From positions 24,162,688 to 24,226,687 of the forward strand of contig CM065181.1 in the NCBI GenBank assembly GCA_033026295.1: a stretch of DNA of 64,000 bases, given 5' to 3'. The translations under genes and the position numbers were made by a program. Shown piece by piece: positions 47,947-60,412 of this stretch; the first letter of the stretch is position 1, and each line of letters starts with the position of its first letter. The notes under the pieces are model-generated. The model made no database searches. It was not told the origin of the DNA and saw only the letters and a program-made list of their open reading frames with translations. Source of the DNA: Channa striata. Its lineage: Eukaryota; Chordata; Actinopteri; Anabantiformes; Channidae.

Positions 47947-49941
47947 CGAACTCGAACACACCCACACACCCACAAATGTGTGAGGACACGCACTGATATA
48001 ACGCGTCCCTAAAACGTGGTTCGGACCACCAGGAGCCCTGTGGAGTTTTGTGAACCGGACAAAGTGCATAATGTTGGAACCCCCCCCAAACAAACACAAA
48101 CGCGCGCGCACGCACGCAGTCAGACTAAAGTAAAACGTCACATTTCCGTTCTGCTTCAAAATAAAAGCCCTGTAAGAAATTTATGTTGCTGAAAGTTTAA
48201 CTGTATAAAGTAGAACTACGTGGAAACAGAAAAGCCCGGGGAATAGCGACTCTTGCACACAGTACACTGATGATGTTAATATAATTCTGCTGTAATAGAT
48301 TACAGATGAGATACAGAATTCAACCTTAAGAATGAATCCTGTTCCTGGTCCCATATAAAAAACAACCATCAAAGTAGACCTCTTCTGAACTGATATGAGG
48401 TTTGTTCTGTCTCCTTAGACCTGCTCCATTCAGTGGAATTGCACCAGAATCCAAAGCATACAAACCTAGAGCTTCCAGATCCTTCAGACCTGAACCAGAG
48501 AAGACCTGAACAAGTGAAGAGTGATGCCTCCTCCCCGCCTCCGCCTCGCTCACCCTCCCCCACGTATGACACCCCTGTCTCACCAAGCAGCTTGGGTGTC
48601 CACAGTGAAGATGACCTAGACGTAGATTGGACTGAGCGGAGCCGGACCCCGCCGAGGAAAAAGAAGCGAGGCCGGCCGAGACTTGTCATCAGAGACTGTA
48701 AGCCCCTGAAACGAAAACTTCGTGCTTCAGTTCAGAGTTTTAACTGCCAGGTGTGTGGACGTGCTCTGTATGGCAAAGGTTTCCTGCTCAAACACGTCTT
48801 GCAGGTCTGCTCCAAAGACCCAGACCATCGCTGTGGCTTCTGTGGCGAGCATTTAGACTCGGCTGATGACTTGACAGCTCACCTGGAATCGCACAAGAAG
48901 AGGAGCAAAACCTGCTCCTTCTGCGGGAAGACCTTCCAGTCGATCCTGGCACAGGAGCTGCACAGCCGGCTACACACTGGAGAGAAACCTTACAGCTGTG
49001 ATGTCTGTGGCAAAAAGTTCAGCCAGAAGGGAAATCTAACGTCACACATGCGTGTCCACGTTGCAGAAAAGCCCTTCAAATGTAACGAATGTAGCCGGGC
49101 CTTCTGTCACATGTCGTCTTTAGAGCGACACATGCAGGAACATTGCAGCGAGGTGGTTCACACATGCAGCGTCTGTGGCGAGGAGTTCAGGAAGCAGCAA
49201 AGACTGCGGCATCACATGGTGACTCATCAGAAGGATGGCATGCACAAACCCAAGAGATTTCGCAGCTCAGTCAAGTCGTACATCTGCAAAGTCTGCGGGG
49301 ACACGTTTGACAGGAAGACCCTTATACTGAAACATGTGGAGACTCACCTGCAGGACCCTGGCCAATGCTGCGGACTCTGTGGACACCAGTACGAGTCCAC
49401 TGCCAGCCTTGCCGCTCACCTGCGCACTCACCGAGATGTCAACAACACCTGCGACATCTGCGGGAAGAGCTTCCCGGCTCACGCAGCTCTACAGATGCAC
49501 ATGAGAATCCACACCGGGGAGAAACCGTACATCTGCAGCATTTGTGGGAAGGCCTTCAACCAAAGTGGAAACCTAAAAACGCACCTGAAGATCCACACAG
49601 GGGAGCGTGCATTCTCCTGCAGCATCTGTGGGAAGGGCTTCACCCAGAAACAGACTTTGGACACGCATGTCCGCTTCCACAACAAGGAGAGACGCTTCCT
49701 GTGCCAGGTATGTGGGAAAGGCTTCATGCAGGATGTGGACTTGAAGAGACACATCCTGATCCACACTGGAGAGAAACCATACAGGTGCAGGGTCTGTGGA
49801 AAGAGCTTTCAGGCCAAACGCTCTCTCAATGGACACCTCAAAGTCCACACAGCAGGGGGGGATGAGACAGGACCAGAGCTGGATCAGGACTCAGATCAGC
49901 AGAGGACAGACATTTTCTACTCCAAATTTGTCCAGCTGTAG
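47647..49941 (+). CDS. ZNF-I: thirteen-finger C2H2 protein with an AT-hook-like motif
   Basis: Exon 1 (47647-47932) is the long N-terminal module, identical to that of ZNF-E, ending in phase 1 (GCAG|GTCAGG). Exon 2 (48419-49941) starts after CTCCTTAG with DLLHSVELHQNPKH and gives 602 residues in total. The linker is acidic and proline-rich and carries PPRKKKRGRPRLV, whose RGRP core is an AT-hook-like minor-groove motif and likely nuclear signal. Thirteen fingers follow. The first ends in Cys instead of His (KHVLQVC). Fingers of the CGFCGEHLDSADDLTAHLES type occur twice, as in ZNF-F. The C-terminus is FYSKFVQL, matching the FIQL and YIQL endings of ZNF-F and ZNF-J. Likely a nuclear DNA-binding regulator. 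It is divergent from DNAI2, so the two may share promoter DNA. Confidence 0.92.
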
Positions 49942-52205
49942 AAGATTATATGCTGGGTGTGCTTGTTTGAGTCCTGGGGAGCCAGACTCCATCCATCTAT
50001 GTAAAACTGCAGTTTCAGAAGTTGCCTGTCAAAGCAGTTTCACAGTTGAGTTCTGGTCCTGCATGGCACTGCATTTAAACCTCTGGACTCTCCTGGTTTA
50101 GATAGACTGTTTCAGTTACTTTTGAAAAATGTCTTTTAAAAAAAGAGTTTGAGCTTCTAAAATGTGATGATTTATTGTTTGTGTCATTGTCAGCAAATGA
50201 AAATGTCTTCAAGTATCAATTTCTTTTTTTTAATTATTAGCTTTTCGGATGTTAAACCTTATGCCAAAAAGATGATGATAACAGTTGTTATAGGAAACCT
50301 GACAATGAAATGTCAGGTGATTTTCATTTTTACTACGGACAATTTGGACCTGGATGCTTAAAAAATCTGTTCCACTGTAAAAACTGCCTGTTCATCATGT
50401 TTGCAGCAACAGAAACCGACATTTTGTTCTTTACACAAATTAATGTTAGTTTTTTTGTTTTGTTTTTAGAATTTAACATAACAATCCCACTCAGCCAGTG
50501 GACTCTTTTTGTCAAAGCCTCTTTCACAGATGCACTGGAATCCTTAAATTCTCGGGATTTCAGCGTATGTGAGAATGCACCTGTCCGAATGAGGCACTCT
50601 CAACACAATCTGGGCATTATCCTGCGAGCTCCTTAGTACTAAATACATTTTATATTTATGAAATCAAACAGAGTTTCTCCTGTGAAGACGATTCTGACTG
50701 TGTGTCACATGTGTGACAGTGTACAAAGCTCATGTGTGAAAGTGGGTTAGTACAAGGCTTAGTGTACAAGACCAGCAGGTGACTATCTACACTTTATACG
50801 TGTGTTAAACTGATGACCTGGGCAGAAGAAAGTTCTTGTCACAAAAATACAGAAAGAAACTGAAGTGCAACTGTATTTACTTTGTTTATGCCTCAAGACA
50901 TTTCACTGAACTGACAGGGATTTGCTGTTTAGATGTGCAGCAGTATCCTGATCACATACTGAAGCATCAGTACCACCGTGTAAAAACAAAATATTACAAG
51001 TGTAAAGGCCCCACATTCAAAAATTCACTGGAATAAGTAGAAAAGTATTATCAATAAAAATGTACTAAAAGTTAGAAGATCACGTGTTTTGGTCATAAAA
51101 TGACTGCATGTTGATTTGGCATGTGATTTTTAAGGCCATTCCTGCCGCAAGCCTCCCATTTTTATATGGGCTCGGGACCGGCACCAGGGTTTCCCTTGGT
51201 CCCTCCCTTTTATCCAAAGGGAGGGACACACACAACCCTCTGTGGGTTCAAGACAGGACGAGCTGGGCTTTGAACCACTGACTCTTCAGTTTGTTGACAA
51301 GCTTTTCTCCCTTCTGAGCATCAGCTGCCCTAAAATAACCAACCAATATACCCAAGTAAAAGGCAGGCCTGGGAACATTACACGGATACAGTACTTGAGG
51401 ACGTTCAGCTCCATGCTTCAAACATCCCGTTAAAACTGTCCAAGCTGGAAAGGGACTCATTCAGATTCTGCTCAGCTGTTGTTCGGTTTCTGAGCTTGAA
51501 TCCAATGAAGGAAAACATTCCAGAACTCCCCATGTTATCGAAGTGAATTTATGACCTGTTCCAAACAATGTTCCTTAACAATCAGCAGTTTTCTATCTGC
51601 AGAGACAGAGGTGAGACTCCTCATCTTAGTAACTGAGTTTTTTTTATTGGTGTTCCAATATTTTTCATAGCTTTTTTTTTATTTAAAGAGAAGAAGAAAA
51701 AAAATTAAAAATTTCACTCTAGACCAATTTTAAAAACTGTGGAAAAGAACCCGCTGAAATCAGTTTTTTGTCTTTGTTTTACACCTACTATTTCTTTCTT
51801 TTTGTCCCCAAAACACGATCAGATCTAGTAATCGCAGTTATTCAAAACCTGACCTACACACCAAATTACAAAATTATTGAAGGTCTCATTATGCAGACAG
51901 TCGATCAGTATTAGCACTGATGCTTTTACTGTGTTTAAACTGTTTATTATTAAGTTTATTATCCATAGTATTACTTTCATGACCAATATTAACTGTAGAA
52001 CCAATTAAGTCCAATCCGCAGTAATGTTGATTAGGTCGTAGTGTTAGTGACGTGAGCGGTGTGGCACCGGTGCGTCAGTAGCAGCAGGACGACTGTAGCA
52101 CTTCCGGTACAGCAGGGGTCGCGCTCCGGTTTTAGCTCCTCCCGGTGACCCGGAACAGACCCGGTTGTTTTCCTTCCTGTTGACGGCGGAGGGAGCTCAA
52201 GGGGG
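49942..52205. other. ZNF-I 3' flank and intergenic DNA; repeat fragment at 51130-51270
   Basis: 51130-51270 (GCCATTCCTGCCGCAAGCCT, GCTCGGGACCGGCACCAGGG) matches a common fish interspersed repeat read in reverse. A candidate AATAAA polyadenylation signal lies near 51053. Nothing else was recognised. Confidence 0.4.
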
Positions 52206-55200
52206 ATGTCACTGACTGAAACCGCGTCTCGCTGCGGGCTTCGGGCCCTGGCAGAGTCGGTGTCGGAGCAGCTAAGGCGGGTCGTGGATGAGGTCTTGGG
52301 GTTGCTGGAGAAGCGGAGCGGTGGGTCCGGGTCCTCCGGAGGCCGCCTTTTCCCCCTGCTCCGAGATGTTCTCACCGAGCGGCTGGCGACCACGGCGGAG
52401 CGGATCGTCGGGCTGCTGGAGCGGGAGGCGGAGAAGTACCGGCGGCAGCTGGAGCGTCAGAGCAGGCTGCTGGAGGCGGTGCTGAGCCCTGTGGTCCGAC
52501 TGAACCGGACAGGTGAGTCCAGACAGTCCGCCGCCATGTTAGAGCCACATCACCGGTCACATAGTCGCTATGTAACCACGGGTCACATCCAATCACAGGC
52601 CAGAAGCTCACCTGGAACCCATGGGCGGACCCAGGACTCTGAGGAGAGTCAGGAAAACGTTTTTATTTTTAAACTAACACACATTTTTACTGCAAAAAAC
52701 AGTCTGGAACTATTCATAAGTGCAAGTACCACCAGCCGAAACTTTACCCTTTAAGAAGAAAAGAAGTAGAAGTTAAAGGAAAGCAGTGAACAGAAGGTTT
52801 TGAAAAGGAGAAAATATTTGTTATAAATCAATTTCCCTTTTGTTCTGTGCAGTTACCAGTAGAACTGACACAGTTCATGTTTTTCTCCTGTAGTAATATC
52901 AGTCAATCACGGAAAGTAAAAAAGTACTTTTCCTTTTCATCGTACCTCAGTGCATCAGTAGCTACAATAATATTCACTGTAATAATATTCACAGATGTGA
53001 AATTAACTACTTTGCTCAAGGAACACTTTACAATTTGGTAGTATTTTGGTTTTCATACTTTTATACTTACCTTTACTTAATAAATGGTCAGTTTATTACA
53101 GTTTATGATTAGATTGTTATCACAAGGAGGAGCACTAACATGAACAAGCTAAAGGCTGAAGGAGACTTCGTTACTGTGGACCTGACCGAAGTCGGACCAG
53201 CGGGTATTTGGACTGAAATGTGATCTCACTTATGCACGTTACCTGCTGATTGTAGTTGTTGCTCTAATACAATGACTGACACTGATCATGTCTGACACAT
53301 GAAACTGTGGTTTACAAAAAAATCTTCAGTTTTAAGCCCAGATGCTTGAAAAATCTTCTCCACATTTTATTTAAAAAAATGCAACAAATAGTCAAAAATT
53401 GTCAGAGTCTAAAATGAAGTTAGTTTATCGTACAAACATGTAGAGAACAGTATACGTGCCGCAAAACCAAAGTTTGGTTTTGTGCAGTTTAAAAACCTCT
53501 ATAGTATTTTTCTGGCTTCTCACCAAATATTCTCCCTCCATTAAAATCCTACTTCTGCAGATTATTAATTCAAAACTACACATAACACCCTTGAGATTTT
53601 CTCTTAAACTTACACTACTGATTACATGTCACATTTCTCAGATAGTGAAAAATTATCCACGCTGTCACACTCATTGTTCTGACTGAAACTTTCCTGCAGA
53701 CAAAGACAAATGGGAACCTCGGGAACCTTGTGGTGATATTATAGATATTGATTATGTCAATGTTCAAAACAACCAGCTTTTTTCCATTAGTCTGACACCA
53801 GAGATTTATATTATGTTTGTTTAGTAAAGTCAGAACAGAGAAAATTAGGATATGTTCCTCTGTTTGACCCAGTGTCACAAGGGATCAGACCTGATACCTG
53901 GCACTGGTATCGGCATCAGTTTGTCTCCTTGTAAAGAGCTTCATCCTGAACTTTGTTTGCAGCTTTGTGACCTGGATGAACTCATCATTATTATTATCAT
54001 TATTATCACTATTATCATAATTCCTTTTATCTTCCAGATTCCATCAAATCATCCAAAGTCAGGTCAAGTTTTCCTGATGAAAACCTGGTGCTGGAGACTG
54101 ACTCTGTCCACATACCCCCAGCCCCTCCCAGTGCTCCGTCCTCAGATGTCTCTGCAGCTGAAAGTGACAATGACTGGAGAGGATCCAGTGGCTCCCTTAG
54201 CAGTAAACACAAAAACAGGATAGGGACAGATAAAGGACAGCAGTCCAGTGATCAGAGGCAGCAAGTGGCATGTTCAAACCTGCCGGCGGCTCACTGTTGC
54301 GTCATCTGTAGAAAAACTTTCTGCCACAAACGCAGTCTGCTAAAACATGTGGAAATACACTCAGACAACCTGCAGCATCTCTGTGGGGTCTGTGGACAAC
54401 ATCTTAAGTCCTCCAGCAGTTTGTTGGACCACCTCAGCTCTCACAGAGAAACCATCGCCGGTTGCAGGACCTGTGAAATCTGTGGGAAGATGTTTCAGAA
54501 CATGGAGATGCACATGAGAAGTCATACAGGCGTCAAACCGTTCAGCTGCGACGTGTGCAGTAAGAGGTTCCCCCGACCAGGAGCGCTGAGGAGGCACAAG
54601 AAGATCCACAGCAGGAAGGACACTGATGTCTGCCCGGTCTGTGGACTGACCTTCCCCAAAACCAGCTGCTCCATGATCACCTCAAGACCCATGACGAGGA
54701 CAGTGGAGGCCAGAGAGAGGAGGAGGATCGTCAGTACGGGGAAAAAAAGCGAGATGGAAAGCAGAACTCTGGACTAAAGCCGTCGGCCTCACTCAGCTGC
54801 AGAGTCTGTGGTGATTCGTTCCACAGCCGAGGGTTCCTAAGGAAACATGCTGAGACACACTGCGGGGAGTCTAAGAGTATCTGTGGTGTTTGCGGAGAGC
54901 AGCTGAACTCAGCTGACGGTCTGCTGACTCACCTGCAGTCTCACCGAGAGACTGGCGGGAACTGCAGCATCTGCCAGAAGAGTTTCCAGAACATGGAGAC
55001 ACACATGCGGAGCCACACCGGGATCAAACCCTACCGCTGTGGCATCTGCAACAAACGCTTCCCTCGGCCTGGAGCACTAAGGCGCCACAAGAAGATCCAC
55101 AGTGGGATGCGGCCCCACATCTGCCAGTGCTGTGGGAAAACCTTTATCGAGAGCAGCGCCTTAAAGACTCACAGCAGGTGTCACTCATCGGAGATCCATA

Positions 55201-56168
55201 AGTGTGAGGACCCCAAGCCTCTAGAAGACTCTCAGAACCCCAAGGCTGAGCCAGACAAAAGTTTCCAGGAGAACAAGATGTCAAGTCGGATCTCTCACTG
55301 CTGTAAAGTGTGCAGGGAAGCTTTCCAGACTAAAGGGGGACTGAGAAAACATACTAGGACTCACTCAGCAGAGTCTGTCTGTGGGATCTGTGGGGAGAGT
55401 TTACTGCCATCGGAGACCCTGGAAGACCATCTGCACAGTCACAGAGATGCTGGAAAAATCTGTCACATCTGTGGTAAAACTTACCAGAACATTGAGACTC
55501 ACATGCGGAGTCACACCGGTGTCAAACCATATCGCTGCAGTGTCTGTGAAAAGTCCTTCCCGCGCCCTGGTGCTCTGCGCCGTCACAGGAGGATCCACAG
55601 TGGGGAGCGACCGTACATCTGCGAGTTCTGTGGGAAGACGTTCATCGATAATGGCGCTCTGACCATTCACATTAGGAACCACACGGGAGACAAACCTGCC
55701 CAGCGTGTCCCCTGTGAGACCTGTGGGAAGAGCCTGGCATCAGTCCAGGTCCTGGAGGTCCACAAAAGAATCCACACTGGCGAGAAGCCTTTCCAGTGCT
55801 GTGTCTGCAAAAAATCCTTCAGGCAGGTAGGTGGGCTAAACGCCCATATGCTGACCCACACTGGGGAGAAGCCATTCAGGTGCAGTTTCTGCCACAAGAG
55901 CTTCAGCACCAAAGGTTACCTAGAGACCCACATCCGCTTCCACAAGAAGGAGCGAGCCTTCAGCTGCCACCTGTGCTGGAAGGCCTTCGTAACCAAGAAT
56001 GACCTGAAGAAACACCTGCTGACTCACACCGGGGAGAAGCCCTACAGCTGCAAGGTCTGTGGGAAGAGCTACCAGGAGAAACGCTCCAGAGACGTTCACA
56101 TGAAGGTCCATCAGGACGTCCACATCATGAAAGAGGATGGTCTGCAGTCAGAGTACATACAGCTGTAG
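52206..56168 (+). CDS. ZNF-J: twenty-finger C2H2 protein with a one-base frameshift
   Basis: Exon 1 (52206-52512) encodes the long N-terminal module (MSLTETASRCGLRALAESVS, then VLTERLATTAERIVGLLERE) and ends in phase 1 (GGACAG|GTGAGT). Exon 2 starts at 54038 after ATCTTCCAG (DSIKSSKVRSSFPDENLVLE). The frame runs through four fingers into a fifth (CPVCGLTF) and is lost at a run of four C at 54654-54657, stopping at 54777. The -1 frame resumes at once (NQLLHDHLKTH) and stays open for fifteen more fingers to 56168, ending EYIQL. The shifted finger regains normal spacing if the run once held five C. As read, the product is about 348 residues; the array spans about 812. Three near-repeats of a four- to five-finger module are visible. 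This may be a recent null allele, a polymorphism or an assembly indel. Confidence 0.88.
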
Positions 56169-56298
56169 AGCTCAGACTAGTCTGTAAACCGGTTCCTGCT
56201 GCATCAACAATCACAAAGAACATTTGACGCAAAATTTAAGTTATTTTTTCACGTTTACAGATTTGTTTTACAATGGGGACATACATGATGATCTGGAA

Positions 56299-56304
56299 TA
56301 AAAT
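56299..56304 (+). terminator. ZNF-J polyadenylation signal
   Basis: AATAAA 130 bases after the ZNF-J stop codon, directly followed by a second overlapping AATAAA. Confidence 0.55.
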
Positions 56305-57054
56305 AAAACCTTATAACATTTATCATGAGAAAAATGCAGGTTTTGAACTGAGTTAAATCATAGTTTTTTGGAGGGGGTTGTTTTATAGATAAAACATAAG
56401 GCCAGTCAACAACAATAAAATCCCTTTTAAAAATGTATTTCTGTGTTTCTCTGTTCTGTTTTCCAGATCATTTTAATGGTTTGAACCAAATAAACATCCC
56501 GAAGATATCCCTGTGGGCTCACTGTCTCCTGATTGGTTTGCCAGGCACACTTAAGAACACTTAACAGTACTAAGAATTTGTCTTGGTGTCAAGTGCAAAT
56601 ACAACATCTACACAAATAAAGTTAAAGTGCAAAAGTGTGACATAATATAAAATATATACAGAAATAATATAATACAACAAAAATAAGATAAGTGCTACCT
56701 CACAATATGAGGTAGTACAACTTGGAAAGTTAAAGTGACGGGAAGTTGGCTGGTGTTATCTCGGGGGGACATGAATAGCTTTGAAATACTAAAATTTTAA
56801 ACACAAAGAGGAGCTGCATCTTGTCAGAAGTAATTTCAGTAATGCCACATTTACCATCGGTCACATTAACAATCAAATTCAAATGCAGTGCTTTAATTTT
56901 TACACTTTGTGTTGGCTGCTTTCTTAGAGCACAAGTGTAGCGGACATAAAAACTATTACGTTTTATGTGTTGAAATATTTTATTTAAATGACACACACAC
57001 TCACACTATTCTGTTATATTGGGTTATATTGTTTTAAATTAAAATGTCAGCATT

Positions 57055-57645
57055 TGAGTGTAATAAAGTTTACAGGCCATCTGCCTTGACCGGTTGAGCT
57101 GAGGGGAAAAACTTGGGCAGGTTGGTAGGACCAGTAGCTGTGCACTGGTAGACACAAAGCTCCAAAGTCGGGGAAATCTGAAGACAGGGACAGAGAGAAG
57201 GAGACAGAGAGGGAGAAGCACAACTACGGGAGAAAAACACACAGAGAAAAGTGTCTCAGTGCATCAGGGGTTGGTCCCCCAGCAGTCTGAGCCTATAGCA
57301 GCAGACTAGAACTAACTAGGTTTTGAGCCTAGTCTTAAAAGTAGAGAGGGTGTCTGCTTCCCGAATCTGGACTGGGAGCTGGTTCCACAGGAGAGGAGCT
57401 TGATAGCTAAAGGCTCTGCCTCCCATTCTGGGAACCACAAGTAGGCCTGCATTCTGAGACTGAAGTGGTCTATTAGGATGATCTGTTACCAGGAGATTTT
57501 TGAGGTAGGATGGAGCTTTGTAGGTAAGAAGAAGGTTTTAAATTCTATTCTACATTTAATGGGAAGCCAATGGAGAGAAGCTAGAGAAGATGAAATATGA
57601 TCTCTCTTACCAATCCCAGTCAATAATCTTGTTGATTTCAGTAAC
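57055..57645 (-). mobile_element. 5'-truncated LINE (family 1), internally deleted
   Basis: The block matches 24290-25135 over GCTTCCCGAATCTGGACTGG, GAGCTGGTTCCACAGGAG and ATGGGAAGCCAATGGAGAGA. Part of the 3' UTR is deleted, and the 5' part of the open reading frame is missing. Confidence 0.75.
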
Positions 57646-59129
57646 GCAATTAAACTCTAGAGTTTTGAGTAACAATTGCTGAGAATGTTTATGTATTGTA
57701 AATTACTGTGATATGCATTTACTGTGTACTATACCACAAATACTACAGACAATATTTTTGTAAAATCTCGTAAACTTGCTTAGATATTGCTGTTAACTAT
57801 TTGCATTTACAGTGTTATCAATGTATTTGTTTCTTTTGTGTTAATTCATCAGCTTTTTAAGAAATTATACAGTTTGATAGTTTATATTGTTTTATAAACT
57901 GAAAAAAATCGTCAACGTAAAGTAACAAGTAACTATCTGTAGTAGTTGAGTAAAAAGTCAACTGCAAGTATAAAGCATAAATGAAGATAATCAAAAATGC
58001 CTCAAAAATGTTCTGTGCAGTAATTCTGTAAATGTACTTGCTTTCCACAACTGTAAAGAGCTACATTTTCCTATTTGAGCTGTAACTGAATCGGGGGATT
58101 TTCATAAATGTCTCTGCAGCAGTTAAAAGAGAAGAGAAGAATAAAAACTTATAAACACGTCATGGATTTACAAAATAGATGGGACATGAGTTTAAAGAGT
58201 TGAAACCTCAGTAGAGGTGTGGAAATGGCCGAGGGATCAAACGGGAAAAAAGAGAGATTTTCACTAGTGAGCAGCTGATGTGACACAGACTCCATATCAT
58301 TCAGGTCCAGTTCAAGTGTGTTTGTGGAGCAGCGGTGGTGGATATCCACCATTTTGCATTTCCTGAGGATGTTTCTGATGTGGGAGTTCTCTGACACTGG
58401 ATTTACTGGTTTACCACTGATTAGTCCACTACCAACTAAGATGAGACAGGATCTTTTATCAGATTCTATGTTGGTGAACAGGAGAACGTTCCTCATCCAC
58501 TGTCTTCTTACTGACTTTCTATCTGCTTCGACCACAGTCTGCTCACAGTTCATCCAACTTCAAACCACTTTTCATTTGTCTCTGGTTTGTTTGGATTAGC
58601 ATGAAGGAGCAGAGACCAGACTCTGCTAAACCCACCTCACTTTCCATCAAAAGTGACTGGTTTAAGGTTGGACTAACTGAGTTTAAAGATGGACATGCTT
58701 CAGATGTAAAGTAATAATTTCAACCAGTAGTTTATTTTGTGACTCCTGAAAAATTGTGCAGAAGTTCAAAGTCTGTTTTACGACTGAACTACACTTGCCT
58801 GTTATGATGCAGCTACTAAAATTGCACAATGTAAATTTAAATTTATATTTGAAAAAAGAAAATCAACCAGAAATTTGCTCATTATTTTCTCACCAGAGTT
58901 GGTGACCAGATCTCAGAGGTTCACAGTGATCAGTCTGTTCAGCAGCATCAACCAGACCTGGACTCTATATTTATGCTGTGTACATGTACAATCACACTTT
59001 GACTATGAACTACATCAAACCCAGACTGAATGTTAAACAACCACTCAGGTCCTAAAAGATTCCATGCGTTTGTGTTCAAACCAGCAGGTCTTCAGACTGA
59101 CACATGAATCACATGTTGTCTTCTACCAG
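57646..59129. other. Intergenic DNA, no gene recognised
   Basis: AT-rich. An open frame at 58149-58553 (-) has no recognisable domain. From about 58900 the sequence probably belongs to the intron upstream of the NLR relic. Confidence 0.35.
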
Positions 59130-59890
59130 CTTCAATGAAATTTTCACTTCTCATTCTGTTTGAGGTGCTGGAAGACAACATTGTGACTTTTGTGAAGAAC
59201 CAGCTGAAGGAGATCCAGAGGGTCTTGAGAGCAGATTACCCAGGATGCTCAGAGAGTCAGAGGGAGGATGAGGAGGTGTTGGACAGTGAGGATGAAGAGC
59301 AGACGAGGAGCAGCAGAGAGTCATTAGTGAAGATCACAGTGAACTTCCTGAGGAAAATGAAGCAGGAGGAGCTGGCTGACTGTCTGCAGAGACGTAAGAG
59401 GATTTGAACAGATTGAACATGATGGAAACAGCAGGAGAGAGGTTTAAATTCCCAAAGTCTGCTGTAAATATGCTGCACACATCTGTATCAGATCAGAGGC
59501 TCTTTGTCCTCCACCGATGATAAAACTGATGAAGGAAGAAGAACACACTTAAATGTTTAGATTCTCTGATTCTCTGAAGGATCCACTCACTGATTTTATT
59601 TCTTCTTTGTTCATTCAGCAATCGATGCTGCAGCAAGTTGACATAAACTCAAGTGTAACCTGAAGACGAAGTTCCAGTGTGTGTTTGAGGGCATCGCTAA
59701 AGCAGGAAACTCAACCCTTCCGAACCAGATCTACACAGAGCTCTACATCACAGAGGGAGGGACTGGAGAGGTCAATGATGAACATGAGGTCAGACACATT
59801 GAAACAGCATCCAGGAAACCAGTCAGACCAGAAACAACCATCAGACAAGAAGACATCTTTAAAGCCCAACCTGGAAGAGATGGACAAGTA
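59130..59890 (+). pseudogene. Fish NLR (NLRC3-like) FISNA relic, NACHT domain missing
   Basis: Exon-like 59130-59395 reads VLEDNIVTFVKNQLKEIQRV, SQREDEEVLDSEDEEQ and FLRKMKQEELADCLQR, ending at a GTAAGA donor. A second exon at about 59635-59890 reads LKTKFQCVFEGIAKAGNSTL, NQIYTELYITEGG and TASRKPVRPETTIRQEDIFK, the FISNA segment that precedes NACHT in the expanded fish NLR family of cytosolic sensors. A TGA at 59639-59641 interrupts the frame just before KLK. The homology breaks off at PGRDGQ, where the NACHT domain should begin, and an L2-like LINE starts about 55 bases later. No NACHT, LRR or B30.2 sequence is present in the window. This is therefore a dead fragment. Confidence 0.85.
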
Positions 59891-59944
59891 GAATGCATTT
59901 CCTTATATTTGTTTTTATAACAAGACAAATACATAGGATTTGCA

Positions 59945-60373
59945 ATGCACTGCACTGTTGATGGGGTTACCGGCATGCACGACCAAACCCCTGCAGATGA
60001 TCCAAAATGCAGCAGCACGCCTTATCTTTAACCAGCCAAAAAGGACTCATGTCACCCCTCTCTTCAGATCTCTGCACTGGCTTCCTGTAGCTGCTAGGAT
60101 CAAGTTCAAGGTCCTGTCTGTTGCCCACAGAGTGGTCAACTCAACAGCTCCGGCTTACTTAAACTCATTCATTCAGGTCTACAGCCCCTCCCGTCCGCTG
60201 CGCTCGGCCAGCGAACGACGTCTGGCAGTCCCAGCGCCACACAGAAGACACCAAGGAAAACTCTTCAGCTCAGTGATCCCACGGTGGTGGAATGAACTGC
60301 CAAACTCTGTGCGCTCAGCGACCTCACTAACTACATTTAAAACACTGCTGAAAACAGAACTCTTCCGTCTCTT

Positions 60374-60412
<39 letters not shown>

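Noticed and set aside
58149..58553. 134-residue open frame (-)
   Set aside because: No recognisable domain and no splice partner.
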